The notes under the pieces are model-generated. The model had not been told where the DNA came from and searched no databases. It saw only the letters and a program-made list of their open reading frames with translations. Shown one piece after another: positions 34,200 through 42,373 of a DNA stretch of 42,373 nucleotides. This stretch comes from an uncultured Lachnospiraceae bacterium (GTDB lineage: Bacteria > Bacillota > Clostridia > Lachnospirales > Lachnospiraceae): assembly GCA_947166015.1 (NCBI GenBank), contig CAMVCQ010000008.1, positions 1 through 42,373 on the forward strand, given 5' to 3'. The first letter of the stretch is position 1. The number at the start of each line of letters is the position of its first letter. Made by a program: the position numbers and the translations under genes.

Positions 34200-34961
34200 A
34201 TGAAAAAGAAATCTATCTCAAAGCTTCTTGCTGTTGCCTTATCAGTTTGTATGTGTGTGACAGGCTTAGGAGTATCTCCCGCTTCTGTTGCCGCGGATTC
34301 TGTTGTGAAGGCAGAGGATAACTCCGTATCAGGAGTCAAGCTTGTTTTCTCTCCGACAAAGCTTAAGCTCAAACGCACCACCGACGGACATACCAAGGGT
34401 GAGTATGTCTCTGTCAACCTGTGTGATTCGGACGGAAATGTAATAAGCAAAAATGTCGCGGCAGAGTTTTCATCATCTGATAAATTCGTCATAAAGGTCG
34501 CAGATTATCTGGATTCAGCATTTGTGACCGGTGTCGGAACAGGTACAGCGTATGTGCGCGCCAAATATAACTACAACGGCCAGCAGCTCGAGGCAAGCTG
34601 CAAAGTAACTGTCGAACTCGAGCTTACACCGGAAGAAAAAAAACAGCAGGAGCAGGCTTCCAAAAAGCCCAACCCCATCATTGTTTCAGGGAAAAGGATC
34701 ACCACCACTGCATACAAGACAAAAACCTTCAGCCGAAAAAAAGTCATAAGGCTTTCAAAAGCAAAGGGAACCGTTACATACAAAAAAATAACCGGCGACA
34801 GCAGGATAAAGATCAACAAAAAAACAGGCAAAGTCACAGTCAAAAAAGGATTGACGCGCGGTACGACCTACAATGTCATGCTCGAGGTGACCGCCAAGGG
34901 AACAAAAAAATACGCAAAAGTCACAAAAACCGTTTTCTTCTGGGTAAAGGTTAACTTTTAA
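34200..34961 (+). CDS. Secreted lysine-rich Ig-like domain protein
   Basis: A 253-residue secreted protein: signal peptide (MKKKSISKLLAVALSVCMCV, cleavage near SVAAD), a first beta-sandwich region (about 45-140, VKLVFSPTKLKLKRT), a charged helical spacer (LTPEEKKQQEQASKK), and a second Ig-like unit very rich in lysine with KINKKTGKVTVKKGLTRGT, typical of Big_2-type repeats. An ATG two codons upstream (34194) is closer to GGAAGGG; the start at 34200 has better spacing. A strong terminator follows. It is probably a cell-surface or matrix protein. Confidence 0.75.
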   Translation: MKKKSISKLLAVALSVCMCVTGLGVSPASVAADSVVKAEDNSVSGVKLVFSPTKLKLKRTTDGHTKGEYVSVNLCDSDGNVISKNVAAEFSSSDKFVIKVADYLDSAFVTGVGTGTAYVRAKYNYNGQQLEASCKVTVELELTPEEKKQQEQASKKPNPIIVSGKRITTTAYKTKTFSRKKVIRLSKAKGTVTYKKITGDSRIKINKKTGKVTVKKGLTRGTTYNVMLEVTAKGTKKYAKVTKTVFFWVKVNF

Positions 34962-35003
34962 ATATATGTCGATTTAGAATGACATAATTTCAGATGGCCT
35001 GAT

Positions 35004-35038
35004 AAGGAAACGTGATAAAGACGTTTCCTTGTTTTTTT
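35004..35038 (+). terminator. Rho-independent terminator
   Basis: Perfect 10-bp stem (35004-35013 with 35021-35030), seven-base loop and GTTTTTTT tail. It ends the transcript of the gene at 34200-34961. Confidence 0.93.
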
Positions 35039-35084
35039 AATCAATTCTTCACAAAATTATAATTTAATCGGGAGGTACAACACC

Positions 35085-36239
35085 ATGAAAAAAACAATCA
35101 GTTTGATTTGTTGTATAAGCGTTTTTGCTGTATTTTGTCTGTGTTACACGACAAGTATAGATTCATACGGTAAAAACAATTCAAACGCATCATTGAATGA
35201 TCCTCATTTATACAGCGATGATACCGCCTCCTCAGACACGCCAACTGATCCGGCTGACCCGTCAGTTACGCCGGATCCTTCTGTCTCACCCGAGCCCACG
35301 ATAACTCCCGAGCCTACATCAACTCCTGATCCAAATGCCCTAACGGAAGCGGAAAAGAAAAAGATCAAAAAGTTTAAGTCATCAAAAGTAAAAAGCGTCA
35401 AAGTAAAAAAAGCTCTTGAAAAAAAGGTTAAGCTCACTTGGAAAAAATACTCCGGAGCAAAAAAATACATCGTACTTCGATCTACAAAAAAATCAACAGG
35501 CTACAAAACACTCACAAAAACAAAAAAGACATACTACACTGACAAAAAAGCGAAAAAAAGAAAGCAGTATTATTACAGAGTCAAAGCAACGACTACGATC
35601 AAATCGAAGACTTATTATTCCAAACAAAGTACTGCAAAAAAAATATATGTATTTCCAAAAACTCCCCGCGCTGTTATAGTCGGAGAATGCTTTGTTGAAG
35701 GTATGAAAGAGCTGACAAGAATACCAAAAAACATAACTCTTGTCGCAAAGATAGGCATCAACACAACCTCAATGCTTACAAGTAATTATTTTTCATACAA
35801 CGGACAAAATCTGACAGCTATTGAACGCGTTGCTTATTGCAAGCCCGACAGAGTTTATTTCCTTGTCGGTGCAAACGAATCAGCCTGGCAAAATGTAAAC
35901 GTAACCATGAGTAATTTTGCAAAAATGCGCAGTCTTTTGATGCGTATAAATAAGCATGTTCAACTTGTAATGATGAAGATAGGGCCTTTCGGTACGCAGT
36001 CACCCGAAGACATCCCTACCCCGGCCGAAAGAAACAAGTTTAATTCGGCTTATAAAAGCTTTGCAAATAAGTACAGTAATACTTATTTTTGTCCGGCGAC
36101 GGATGTCCTTCAGGACGGAAGCGGACACCTTATGGGAAAATACAGCGAAGGCGATGGATGTCACTGGAACACAAACGGCACAATAGCCGTTGTAGAAAGA
36201 ATGAAAAGCTGGTCCAAGAAAAAATTCGGAAACTGGTAA
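35085..36239 (+). CDS. Secreted FN3-like plus SGNH-hydrolase-like protein with Cys nucleophile
   Basis: A 384-residue secreted protein: signal peptide (about 1-22), a Thr/Pro/Ser linker (50-84), a fibronectin-III-like domain (about 100-190, KVKLTWKKYSGAKKYIVLR) and an SGNH/GDSL hydrolase-like domain. Block I reads VIVGECFVEGM where the family has GDS, so the nucleophile serine is a cysteine (C202). Block III is VGANES (N264), and block V is DGCHWNTNG (D357, H360). If active, it would be an esterase or acyl-transferase on surface polymers using Cys. The start has GGGAGG; a bidirectional terminator follows. Confidence 0.75.
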   Translation: MKKTISLICCISVFAVFCLCYTTSIDSYGKNNSNASLNDPHLYSDDTASSDTPTDPADPSVTPDPSVSPEPTITPEPTSTPDPNALTEAEKKKIKKFKSSKVKSVKVKKALEKKVKLTWKKYSGAKKYIVLRSTKKSTGYKTLTKTKKTYYTDKKAKKRKQYYYRVKATTTIKSKTYYSKQSTAKKIYVFPKTPRAVIVGECFVEGMKELTRIPKNITLVAKIGINTTSMLTSNYFSYNGQNLTAIERVAYCKPDRVYFLVGANESAWQNVNVTMSNFAKMRSLLMRINKHVQLVMMKIGPFGTQSPEDIPTPAERNKFNSAYKSFANKYSNTYFCPATDVLQDGSGHLMGKYSEGDGCHWNTNGTIAVVERMKSWSKKKFGNW

Positions 36240-36256
36240 TTAAAATTATAAATAAC

Positions 36257-36303
36257 AAAAAAGCTCACAAACAGCCTAAAACACGGCATTTGCGAGCTTT
36301 TTC
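36257..36303. terminator. Bidirectional rho-independent terminator
   Basis: An imperfect stem with A-run before and T-run after (AAAAAAGCTC ... GAGCTTTTT), usable in both directions. It closes the SGNH gene on the plus strand and the tRNA-Gly transcript on the minus strand. Confidence 0.85.
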
Positions 36304-36310
36304 ATTTAGT

Positions 36311-36381
36311 AGCAGATGACGGGAATCGAACCCGCGTTTTCAGCTTGGGAAGCTGACATTCTACCATTGAACTACATCTGC
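36311..36381 (-). tRNA. tRNA-Gly, anticodon CCC
   Basis: A 71-base cloverleaf on the minus strand: acceptor GCAGATG/CATCTGC, anticodon stem TCAGC/GCTGA with loop TTCCCAA, T-arm GCGGGTTCGATTCCCGT. CCA is not encoded. The anticodon CCC reads GGG glycine codons. It lies 29 bases after the ANTAR gene, so processing from the car transcript is possible. Confidence 0.93.
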
Positions 36382-36410
36382 TTTCACGTGGTTTTTATTC
36401 ACAAGGAATT

Positions 36411-37004
36411 TTAACCCAATTTAGTATATTTGTCAAGTATTTCTTCAGCAATTTCTCGTCTTGTCACACACTTATCCATTGCAAGTTTTCCGATGTATTT
36501 GTGCGCTTCTTCTTCATCAAATCCTTTTTCATCAATAAGCTTCCATTTTGCGCGATTTACTATCCTTATTTCTTCCATTTTTTCTTCCAAAGTAAGGACT
36601 TTTTTTTGTGTACTTTTTAACCTGTCCAAAATAGCACACATAAGTCTTGCACTGCGGCTGACTGCCTTTACCGTTGCCGGTTTTGTTATGACTATTATTC
36701 CGAAATCAGTCACTTTCTCCGCAACATCCTCGCTTATCTCGGAGGACGCAGTAACTATGACTCCTGTGGTGTTTTGAGAAACTATATCCATAGCCAGCTC
36801 AACACCTGATTCATCCGACAAAGGGATATTGATCATCACAAGATCATAGCTTCTTTCGACTAATTCTCTTCTCGCTAAGGACGCACTTTTCCTAACCTCG
36901 ATATCACGGTATCTTCCGTCAGAAAGAGCCCGCACTACCGAAGCTGAGAATTTTTCATATGATGATACGACAAGCACGTCGTGCTGTTTGCTTGTTTTTG
37001 CCAT
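36411..37004 (-). CDS. ANTAR RNA-binding antiterminator with pseudo-receiver domain
   Basis: A 197-residue protein. The N-terminal half (about 8-125) has a receiver fold, but the phospho-acceptor position reads MINIPL (N59 instead of D) and the acidic pair is SS (14-15), while the lysine (ITKP, K108) is kept. It is therefore probably not controlled by phosphorylation. A coiled linker leads to an ANTAR domain (about 137-193, RAKWKLIDEKGFDEEEAH). ANTAR proteins bind paired RNA hairpins and prevent termination, often in nitrogen genes. It is encoded 12 bases after the glutamine synthetase homologue, an order also known from glnA-nitR in a Clostridium (from memory). The RNA target is not visible here. 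Confidence 0.87.
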   Translation of the reverse strand: MAKTSKQHDVLVVSSYEKFSASVVRALSDGRYRDIEVRKSASLARRELVERSYDLVMINIPLSDESGVELAMDIVSQNTTGVIVTASSEISEDVAEKVTDFGIIVITKPATVKAVSRSARLMCAILDRLKSTQKKVLTLEEKMEEIRIVNRAKWKLIDEKGFDEEEAHKYIGKLAMDKCVTRREIAEEILDKYTKLG

Positions 37005-37016
37005 CAGTCCCCCTGA

Positions 37017-38189
37017 TCAATCACAATAGCTTTTCAGTACCGCTTCCGGCACAACAGCTTTTACAAAATCGCTTTTCCCTGCAACCTCTTTTGCTTCCTT
37101 GATGGACTGTGGAAGCAGATGCTCATCACCGATTTCTGTTTTCGGTAACTCGAGTTTGTTTTTGATGCCGTTTAATCCGGCCTCTATCAAAAGAGAATAC
37201 GCAAGGTAAGGGTTGCTGAGTGCATCGGGCGAGCGAAGCTCGGTGCGTATCATACCTTTGTGCTCGTTGACGTGCATAAGGGCATTTGGGCACTCATCTG
37301 ACCAGTTGACCCTGTCAGGCGCTGTGTTTGTTCCAAATCTCCTGTATGAAGCCTCGGAAGGGTTCAAAAACAGTGTTATATCACGGATTTTGTCAAGTAT
37401 CCCGGCCGCCACGTATTTGCACACATCATTTCCGTTTTTGTCTGTTGCGTATATGTTGATATGATACCCGTTTCCCGGTTTTCCTTTGAGAGGTACAGGT
37501 GAAAAATCAGCATACAGACCGTTTCTGCCGGCGATAGTTCCTACCGCCATCAAAAATGTCGACATCTGATCCGCTGCCTTGAGTGGAGTGCCGTAATGAA
37601 AATCTATTTCATTTTGTCCCGGTCCCTCCTCATGGTGTGATCGCTCAGGCAACAGTCCCATCTCCTCAATTGTAAGACATATTTCCCGTCTGATATTTTC
37701 ACCTTTATCAGCAGGCGCTATATCCATATATCCCGCTTCATCGTAGGGAATATCGGTCCTGTTTCCCTCGTCATCAAGCTTGAAAAGATAGAACTCTGAC
37801 TTGGACCCGAATTTAAACTCTACCCCCTCTTCTTCAGCGTGTTTGACAGCGTTTTCAAGCATAACTCTTGTATCCGCCTCACAAAGCTCACCCCCGGCCG
37901 TATACACATCGCAAAACATCCTTACGACACGACCGCTCTCGGGACGCCATGGAAGAATTGTTATCGTGGACGCATCCGGCTTCAAATACAAAAGAGCACC
38001 ATCATTTCTCAGGAATCCGTCGATATGCCCGGCATTGATCGCAATCCCGTCTTCGAATGCTTTTTTAATTTCTTTTGGCATGATCGAAATGTTTTTTTGC
38101 ACTCCATGCGCATCGCGAAACATCAGACGGATGAATTTAACGTCCTCTTCCTCGATAAACTGTACTATTTCTTCTGCTGAATAATCCAT
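37017..38189 (-). CDS. Glutamine synthetase homologue with altered active site
   Basis: A 390-residue protein of the glutamine synthetase I fold (usual length about 440). Conserved parts are SHHEEGPGQNEIDF (E187, E194), GNGYHINIY (H243) and ELRSPD (E317, R319). Using Salmonella numbering from memory, several catalytic residues are changed: metal ligand E129 is K130 (GSKSEF), ammonia-site E327 is T289 (TNTAPD), R339 is P301 and R344 is H306 (ECPNALMHVN where active enzymes have NRSxLIRIP). The reading frame is clean across this stretch. The start at 38189 has GGAGGG six bases upstream. It lies between carB (29 bases) and the ANTAR gene (12 bases). It may be a sensor or act on another substrate. 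Confidence 0.85.
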   Translation of the reverse strand: MDYSAEEIVQFIEEEDVKFIRLMFRDAHGVQKNISIMPKEIKKAFEDGIAINAGHIDGFLRNDGALLYLKPDASTITILPWRPESGRVVRMFCDVYTAGGELCEADTRVMLENAVKHAEEEGVEFKFGSKSEFYLFKLDDEGNRTDIPYDEAGYMDIAPADKGENIRREICLTIEEMGLLPERSHHEEGPGQNEIDFHYGTPLKAADQMSTFLMAVGTIAGRNGLYADFSPVPLKGKPGNGYHINIYATDKNGNDVCKYVAAGILDKIRDITLFLNPSEASYRRFGTNTAPDRVNWSDECPNALMHVNEHKGMIRTELRSPDALSNPYLAYSLLIEAGLNGIKNKLELPKTEIGDEHLLPQSIKEAKEVAGKSDFVKAVVPEAVLKSYCD

Positions 38190-38218
38190 ATCAAACCCTC
38201 CAATACTATTCGTAATAA

Positions 38219-41200
38219 TCAATGCATTTTTAGTGCCATGATACTTGGAGATATTTCCTCAAGCACATCAAGCAGTATCCTGACCGTATCAAGCGAAGTA
38301 AACATAGTCACTCCGTTTGAAACAGCACACTGTCTGATCGCGACACCGTCCTCATAGTGAATTCCGGACAGGATCGCCCTTGTATTTATAATGTAGCTTA
38401 CATAACCGGCGCGGATCGATCTGAGTATCTCATCAGAGCCCTCCGAAAGCTTTCCGCGCATCCTGGTCCTGATGCCATGTTCTTTCAAAAATGTCGCGGT
38501 TCCCGGAGTCGCCTCGATATTGAATCCCAATTGATAAAACCTTCTCACAAGAGGAAGCGCCTCCTCTTTGTCCTCGTCAGCAAGTGTAACAACTACCGTT
38601 CCGTACTCCTTCATTTTGATTCCGGACGCCTGCAATGCTTTGTAGAAGGCACGGTTTAGTTTTTTGTCATATCCGATCGCTTCACCCGTAGACTTCATTT
38701 CAGGAGAAAGATATGCATCCATACCGTTTAATTTTTCAAATGAAAAAGCAGGTGCCTTGACAAAATACATCTCTTTTTCCGTTGGCGTAAGGTCTGTGAT
38801 CCCCTGTTGTTTAAGCGATACACCAAGCATAACCTTTGTCGCTATATCTACCAGCTGAAAGCCCGATGATTTCGACAAAAACGGCACGCTTCTCGATGCT
38901 CTCGGGTTGACCTCTATAATATAAACGCTTTCATCTTTGTCTACTATAAACTGAATATTAAACAGTCCTTTGATACCTATTCCAAGTCCGATTTTTCTGG
39001 TGTATTCCGTGATGGTATTTTTGACTTTATCAGAAATACTAAACGGCGGATAAACGCTTGTTGAATCTCCGGAGTGGACACCCGTACGCTCCACAAGCTC
39101 CATTATTCCCGGCAAAAATACATCCTCGCCGTCACATACGGCATCTATTTCCACTTCTTTTCCAACGATATACCTGTCGACCAATATTGGACGGATGGCG
39201 GTCTTTTCTCCGTTTTCAGCTGTGTTATCAGCTTGCGTAGCACCATTGGTCGCCCTTTTGTTTTCGTTATTTCCTTCGTCCGCCTCAACCGCATTTTTCA
39301 GATAATGCCTGAGCATATCCTCGTTTGCGACTATCTCCATCGCCCTTCCACCGAGCACAAAGCTTGGTCGCACCAAAACAGGATAACCTATCTCATTCGC
39401 AGCCTTCACGCCACTCTCGATATCCGTCACCGCCACACCGGTTGGGTGCGGTATCTGAAGCCTTGCTATAACCTCTTCGAATTTATCTCTGTCCTCGGCT
39501 TTGTCTATTGCCTCGCTGTCCGTCCCTATTATCTTCACTCCTCTTTTGGTAAGTGGTTCCGCAAGGTTTACCGCCGTCTGTCCTCCGAGGGATGCTATAA
39601 CTCCTATTGGGTTTTCAAGCTCAATGATATTCATGATATCCTCAACCGTCAGAGGCTCGAAATACAGCTTGTCCGCCGTAGTATAGTCAGTCGATACCGT
39701 CTCGGGGTTATTATTTACGACGATAGCTTCGTAGCCCATCTCGTGGATCGTTCTGATAGCGTGTACCGTCGAGTAGTCAAACTCAACTCCCTGACCGATC
39801 CTGATCGGTCCCGAACCGAGCACTATTACCTTTTGTTTGTCCGATACTATTGACTCATTTTCCTCTTCATAAGTAGAGTAAAAATAAGGAACATAACTGT
39901 CAAACTCGCTGGCACATGTATCGATCATTTTGTACACCGGCCAGATGTTGTATTTTTTTCTCAGCTCCCAAACTTCGTTTTCCGTTACACCCGTAAGTTC
40001 GGCGATATATGAATCCGAAAAGCCGGTTCTTTTTGCTTCATAAAGCAGTTCTTTTGTGATTGTTTGTCCTTCTATCTTTTTCTCAAAATCAACTATATTT
40101 TTTATCTTGTCAAGGAAGAACATATCGATCATTGTTTCTTTAAAAATAACAGACTTGTCAACACCTATCCACATAAGCTGTGCTATGGCGTAGAGTCTGT
40201 CATCTGTTCCTTCTTTTATGTACTCGATAAGCTCTTCGGTTGACATGTTTTCACGGTCAAACTTCTCCAGATGAATGTGGTTTTTTCCATCCTCAAGTGA
40301 CCTTATCGCCTTCAAAAGGCTTTCCTCCATAGTCCTTCCAACACTCATAACCTCTCCGGTCGCTTTCATCTGAGTTGAAAGAGTGTTAGACGCCGTAGTA
40401 AATTTATCAAACGGGAAGCGGGGCATTTTTGTAACTACATAGTCAAGTGCAGGCTCAAAGCACGCCGGTGTGTTTGCAAGCTGTATCTCGTCAAGTGTCA
40501 TCCCGACAGCTATTTTTGCGGAAACTCTGGCTATCGGGTAACCGCTTGCCTTGGATGCAAGTGCCGATGATCTCGACACTCTGGGGTTGACCTCAATTAC
40601 GAAATAATCAAACGAGAGCGGATCAAGTGCAAACTGGACATTGCAGCCGCCCTCGACGCCGAGCGCACGGATTATTTTTAATGCGCTGTCTCGAAGCATA
40701 TGATACTCTTTGTTTGTAAGTGTCTGGCTCGGAGCCACAACTATAGAATCTCCCGTGTGGATACCGACGGGATCAAGGTTTTCCATGTTGCAGACTACGA
40801 GCGCAGTGTCATTTGAATCGCGCATCACCTCGTACTCGATTTCTTTGTACCCGCGGATACTTTTTTCAACCAGAACCTGATGCACAGGCGAGCACTCAAG
40901 TGCGTGCTCAATTTTTGTGACAAGCTCCTCTTCATCATATGCAAATCCTCCACCGGTTCCGCCGAGCGTAAACGCAGGTCGCAGGATAACAGGATATCCT
41001 ATCTCTTTTGCCGCCTCGATACCCTCTTCCACGGAATAAGTGATCTTTGAAGGTATCACAGGCTCTCCTATTTTTTCACAGAGCTCTTTGAAAAGCTCCC
41101 TGTCCTCAGCCAGTCGGATGCTTTCCTTGTCAGTCCCCAAAAGCTCTATCTCGCACTCGTCAAAGACGCCTTTGTCACTGAGCTGCAGCGCAAGGTTCAG

Positions 41201-41485
41201 TCCCGTCTGACCGCCTATGCCCGGAACAATAGCGTCAGGCCTTTCGTAGCGGCAGATCCTCGCCATATACTCAAGTGTGAGCGGCTCCATATACACGCTA
41301 TCGGCGATCGATGTATCTGTCATAATAGTAGCGGGATTTGAGTTTGCAAGTACGACCTCGTAACCTTCCTCTTTGAGTGCTAAGCAAGCCTGCGTACCGG
41401 CGTAATCAAACTCCGCCGCCTGACCAATCACTATCGGCCCCGAGCCTATCACAAGAACTTTTTTTATATCTGTTCGTTTTGCCAT
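38219..41485 (-). CDS. carB: Carbamoyl-phosphate synthase large subunit
   Basis: A 1088-residue CarB, which makes carbamoyl phosphate from bicarbonate, ATP and the ammonia delivered by CarA, for pyrimidines and arginine. Both ATP-grasp halves are present ([19 protein letters not shown] at the start and [18 protein letters not shown] in the second half), plus the C-terminal MGS-like allosteric domain (about the last 140 residues). An unusual polar insertion of about 28 residues, with DEGNNENKR and [12 protein letters not shown], lies at about 734-762 in the second ATP-grasp domain (39201-39285). Start: GAGG nine bases before ATG. It is in one operon with carA and the genes below. Confidence 0.96.
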   Translation of the reverse strand: MAKRTDIKKVLVIGSGPIVIGQAAEFDYAGTQACLALKEEGYEVVLANSNPATIMTDTSIADSVYMEPLTLEYMARICRYERPDAIVPGIGGQTGLNLALQLSDKGVFDECEIELLGTDKESIRLAEDRELFKELCEKIGEPVIPSKITYSVEEGIEAAKEIGYPVILRPAFTLGGTGGGFAYDEEELVTKIEHALECSPVHQVLVEKSIRGYKEIEYEVMRDSNDTALVVCNMENLDPVGIHTGDSIVVAPSQTLTNKEYHMLRDSALKIIRALGVEGGCNVQFALDPLSFDYFVIEVNPRVSRSSALASKASGYPIARVSAKIAVGMTLDEIQLANTPACFEPALDYVVTKMPRFPFDKFTTASNTLSTQMKATGEVMSVGRTMEESLLKAIRSLEDGKNHIHLEKFDRENMSTEELIEYIKEGTDDRLYAIAQLMWIGVDKSVIFKETMIDMFFLDKIKNIVDFEKKIEGQTITKELLYEAKRTGFSDSYIAELTGVTENEVWELRKKYNIWPVYKMIDTCASEFDSYVPYFYSTYEEENESIVSDKQKVIVLGSGPIRIGQGVEFDYSTVHAIRTIHEMGYEAIVVNNNPETVSTDYTTADKLYFEPLTVEDIMNIIELENPIGVIASLGGQTAVNLAEPLTKRGVKIIGTDSEAIDKAEDRDKFEEVIARLQIPHPTGVAVTDIESGVKAANEIGYPVLVRPSFVLGGRAMEIVANEDMLRHYLKNAVEADEGNNENKRATNGATQADNTAENGEKTAIRPILVDRYIVGKEVEIDAVCDGEDVFLPGIMELVERTGVHSGDSTSVYPPFSISDKVKNTITEYTRKIGLGIGIKGLFNIQFIVDKDESVYIIEVNPRASRSVPFLSKSSGFQLVDIATKVMLGVSLKQQGITDLTPTEKEMYFVKAPAFSFEKLNGMDAYLSPEMKSTGEAIGYDKKLNRAFYKALQASGIKMKEYGTVVVTLADEDKEEALPLVRRFYQLGFNIEATPGTATFLKEHGIRTRMRGKLSEGSDEILRSIRAGYVSYIINTRAILSGIHYEDGVAIRQCAVSNGVTMFTSLDTVRILLDVLEEISPSIMALKMH

Positions 41486-41540
41486 TTTTCTTACCTCTGT
41501 TTATTTATAAAAATGTCCTGATCAAAATTACTTAAAATTA

Positions 41541-41571
41541 AGGAAACACTGATCCTGTCAGCATTTCCTTA
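41541..41571 (-). other. Hairpin overlapping the carA stop codon
   Basis: On the minus strand AAGGAAA and TTTCCTT pair (7 bp) around an inner CTGA/TCAG stem with loop CAGGA. The stem starts within the carA stop codon. The following run TTTCCTTAATTTT is a weak T-tract, so it may be a weak attenuator or a processing site adjusting carB relative to carA. Confidence 0.5.
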
Positions 41572-42373
41572 AGCATTCTTGGTTTTTTCCATATTGTTTA
41601 TGAATTCTTCGAATAAATAAAAACTATCCTGAGGTCCCGGTGCACTCTCCGGATGATACTGCACGGAGCACACCTTGTCAGCTTTTCCGACAAGTCCCTC
41701 AATTGTATTGTCAAGAAGATTTACATTCGAGACATCAAGTCCTGTCCCTGCAAGCGAATCCTCGTCTACTGCATAGCTGTGATTCTGCGACGTGATCTCT
41801 ATTTTTCCTGTCAATAGATTTTTAACAGGATGATTGCCTCCGCGATGTCCGAATTTCAGCTTGTATGTTTTGGCTCCATACGAAAGAGCGATCAGCTGAT
41901 GTCCGAGACAAATACCAAAAATTGGCATCTTGCCTTTGATCTCTTTCAGCACATCGATAACAGGCTTGACATCCTCGGGATCTCCCGGTCCGTTGGAAAC
42001 AAATACCCCGTCAGGGTTTAGTGCCAATATCTCCTCAGCCGGCGTGTCATACGGAACAACCGTGACATTGCAGCCACATTTATTCAGGCTTCTGACTATA
42101 TTCAGCTTCATACCGCAATCAATAGCTACCACGGTAAACCTCGGATTTGCCGTCCTCGCGTACCATCTTTTTTTGCAACTGACTCTTGATACCGCATCAT
42201 GAGGGATGGGTGTTTCGTGTATACGCTGAACCCCCTCCCAGGTTGTGACATCAGTGTCTGTGATAATAGCCCTTCTCGATCCGATATCGCGGATGCTCCT
42301 GACAAGCTTCCTGGTATCTATTCCGCTGATACCCGGAACCGCTGCCTCCTCAAGTAGCTCAGACAGCGTTTTT
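41569..42373 (-). CDS. carA: Carbamoyl-phosphate synthase small subunit (5' end outside window)
   Basis: The frame stays open from the TAA at 41569-41571 to the window edge, about 267 residues. Landmarks are PGISGIDTRKL near the window edge, IDCGMKLNIVRSL, and the class I glutamine amidotransferase triad: nucleophile C in FGICLGHQ, then HPE in VQYHPESAPGP. CarA hydrolyses glutamine to feed ammonia to CarB. Its start and any regulatory leader (UTP- or PyrR-controlled, or an ANTAR target) lie outside the window. Confidence 0.95.
   Translation of the reverse strand, partial: KTLSELLEEAAVPGISGIDTRKLVRSIRDIGSRRAIITDTDVTTWEGVQRIHETPIPHDAVSRVSCKKRWYARTANPRFTVVAIDCGMKLNIVRSLNKCGCNVTVVPYDTPAEEILALNPDGVFVSNGPGDPEDVKPVIDVLKEIKGKMPIFGICLGHQLIALSYGAKTYKLKFGHRGGNHPVKNLLTGKIEITSQNHSYAVDEDSLAGTGLDVSNVNLLDNTIEGLVGKADKVCSVQYHPESAPGPQDSFYLFEEFINNMEKTKNA

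Noticed and set aside
35085-36239. Lipoprotein signal in the SGNH-like protein
   Set aside because: The Cys-rich signal region (VFCLCYTT) does not match the lipobox pattern well enough; a normal signal peptide is as likely.
37213-37320. Frameshift or sequencing error explaining the altered glutamine synthetase active site
   Set aside because: The flanking residues align on both sides in one frame, the replaced stretch matches the expected length, and the alternative frame I checked runs into a stop, so the substitutions look genuine.
1-42373. CRISPR arrays, insertion sequences, prophage or integrase genes
   Set aside because: No regularly spaced repeats, transposase or phage motifs were seen on either strand.

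Overview
The window reads as chromosomal DNA of an anaerobic Firmicute, most likely a Lachnospiraceae-type Clostridium relative. The grounds are strong AGGAGG ribosome-binding sites, sigma-A type promoters with 17-base spacers, a mutS2, an ANTAR regulator directly behind a glutamine synthetase homologue, a DUF4860/pseudopilin-like gene set, and many secreted lysine-rich proteins with SPTP-type linkers and Ig-like repeats. No insertion sequence, phage gene, CRISPR array or rRNA was seen. The family assignment is inference from gene content. No gene-free stretch exceeds 300 bases.

Layout. 1-6042 (all minus strand, visibly GC-richer than the rest): the 5' part of an ABC exporter gene, a RimK-like ATP-grasp ligase, a STAS/SpoIIE-phosphatase pair with a sensor domain, and a bacterial GH3 protein with a clear promoter. 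6239-10307: two paralogous secreted beta-helix proteins, tail to tail with only 7 bases between them. 10392-12000: a multi-pass membrane protein, a PrsW-type intramembrane protease and, between them, three perfect hairpins in tandem. 12036-15020: xylulokinase and an L-fucose/L-arabinose isomerase family protein. 15049-23743: nine minus-strand genes running from a secreted cyclophilin-like/zinc-ribbon protein through pseudopilin-like membrane proteins to MoxR ATPase, DUF58 and a membrane transglutaminase; many of the junctions are tight or overlapping.

23861-28399 (plus): mutS2 from what looks like a leaderless promoter, then an OmpR-type response regulator and its histidine kinase. A 135-base imperfect palindrome separates these from the convergent minus-strand block 28561-33228 (trmL, cheX, aminotransferase, Lrp/AsnC regulator, stand-alone AIR-synthase C-terminal domain, VanW), most of whose junctions overlap by 1-4 bases. 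A 35-codon membrane peptide gene (33302-33409) and a plus-strand TPR-like membrane protein diverge from overlapping promoters. 34200-36239: a secreted Ig-like protein and a secreted SGNH-hydrolase-like protein, each followed by a terminator. A tRNA-Gly(CCC) follows on the minus strand.

36411-42373 (minus): carA (partial), carB, a glutamine synthetase homologue and an ANTAR protein. The synthetase homologue lacks several residues needed for catalysis, and the ANTAR protein has a receiver domain that lacks the phosphorylation site. This pair, sitting behind the glutamine-consuming carbamoyl-phosphate synthase, is the best candidate for an undescribed sensor/antiterminator system. The 15-23 kb pseudopilin/MoxR/DUF58/transglutaminase cluster is the second.
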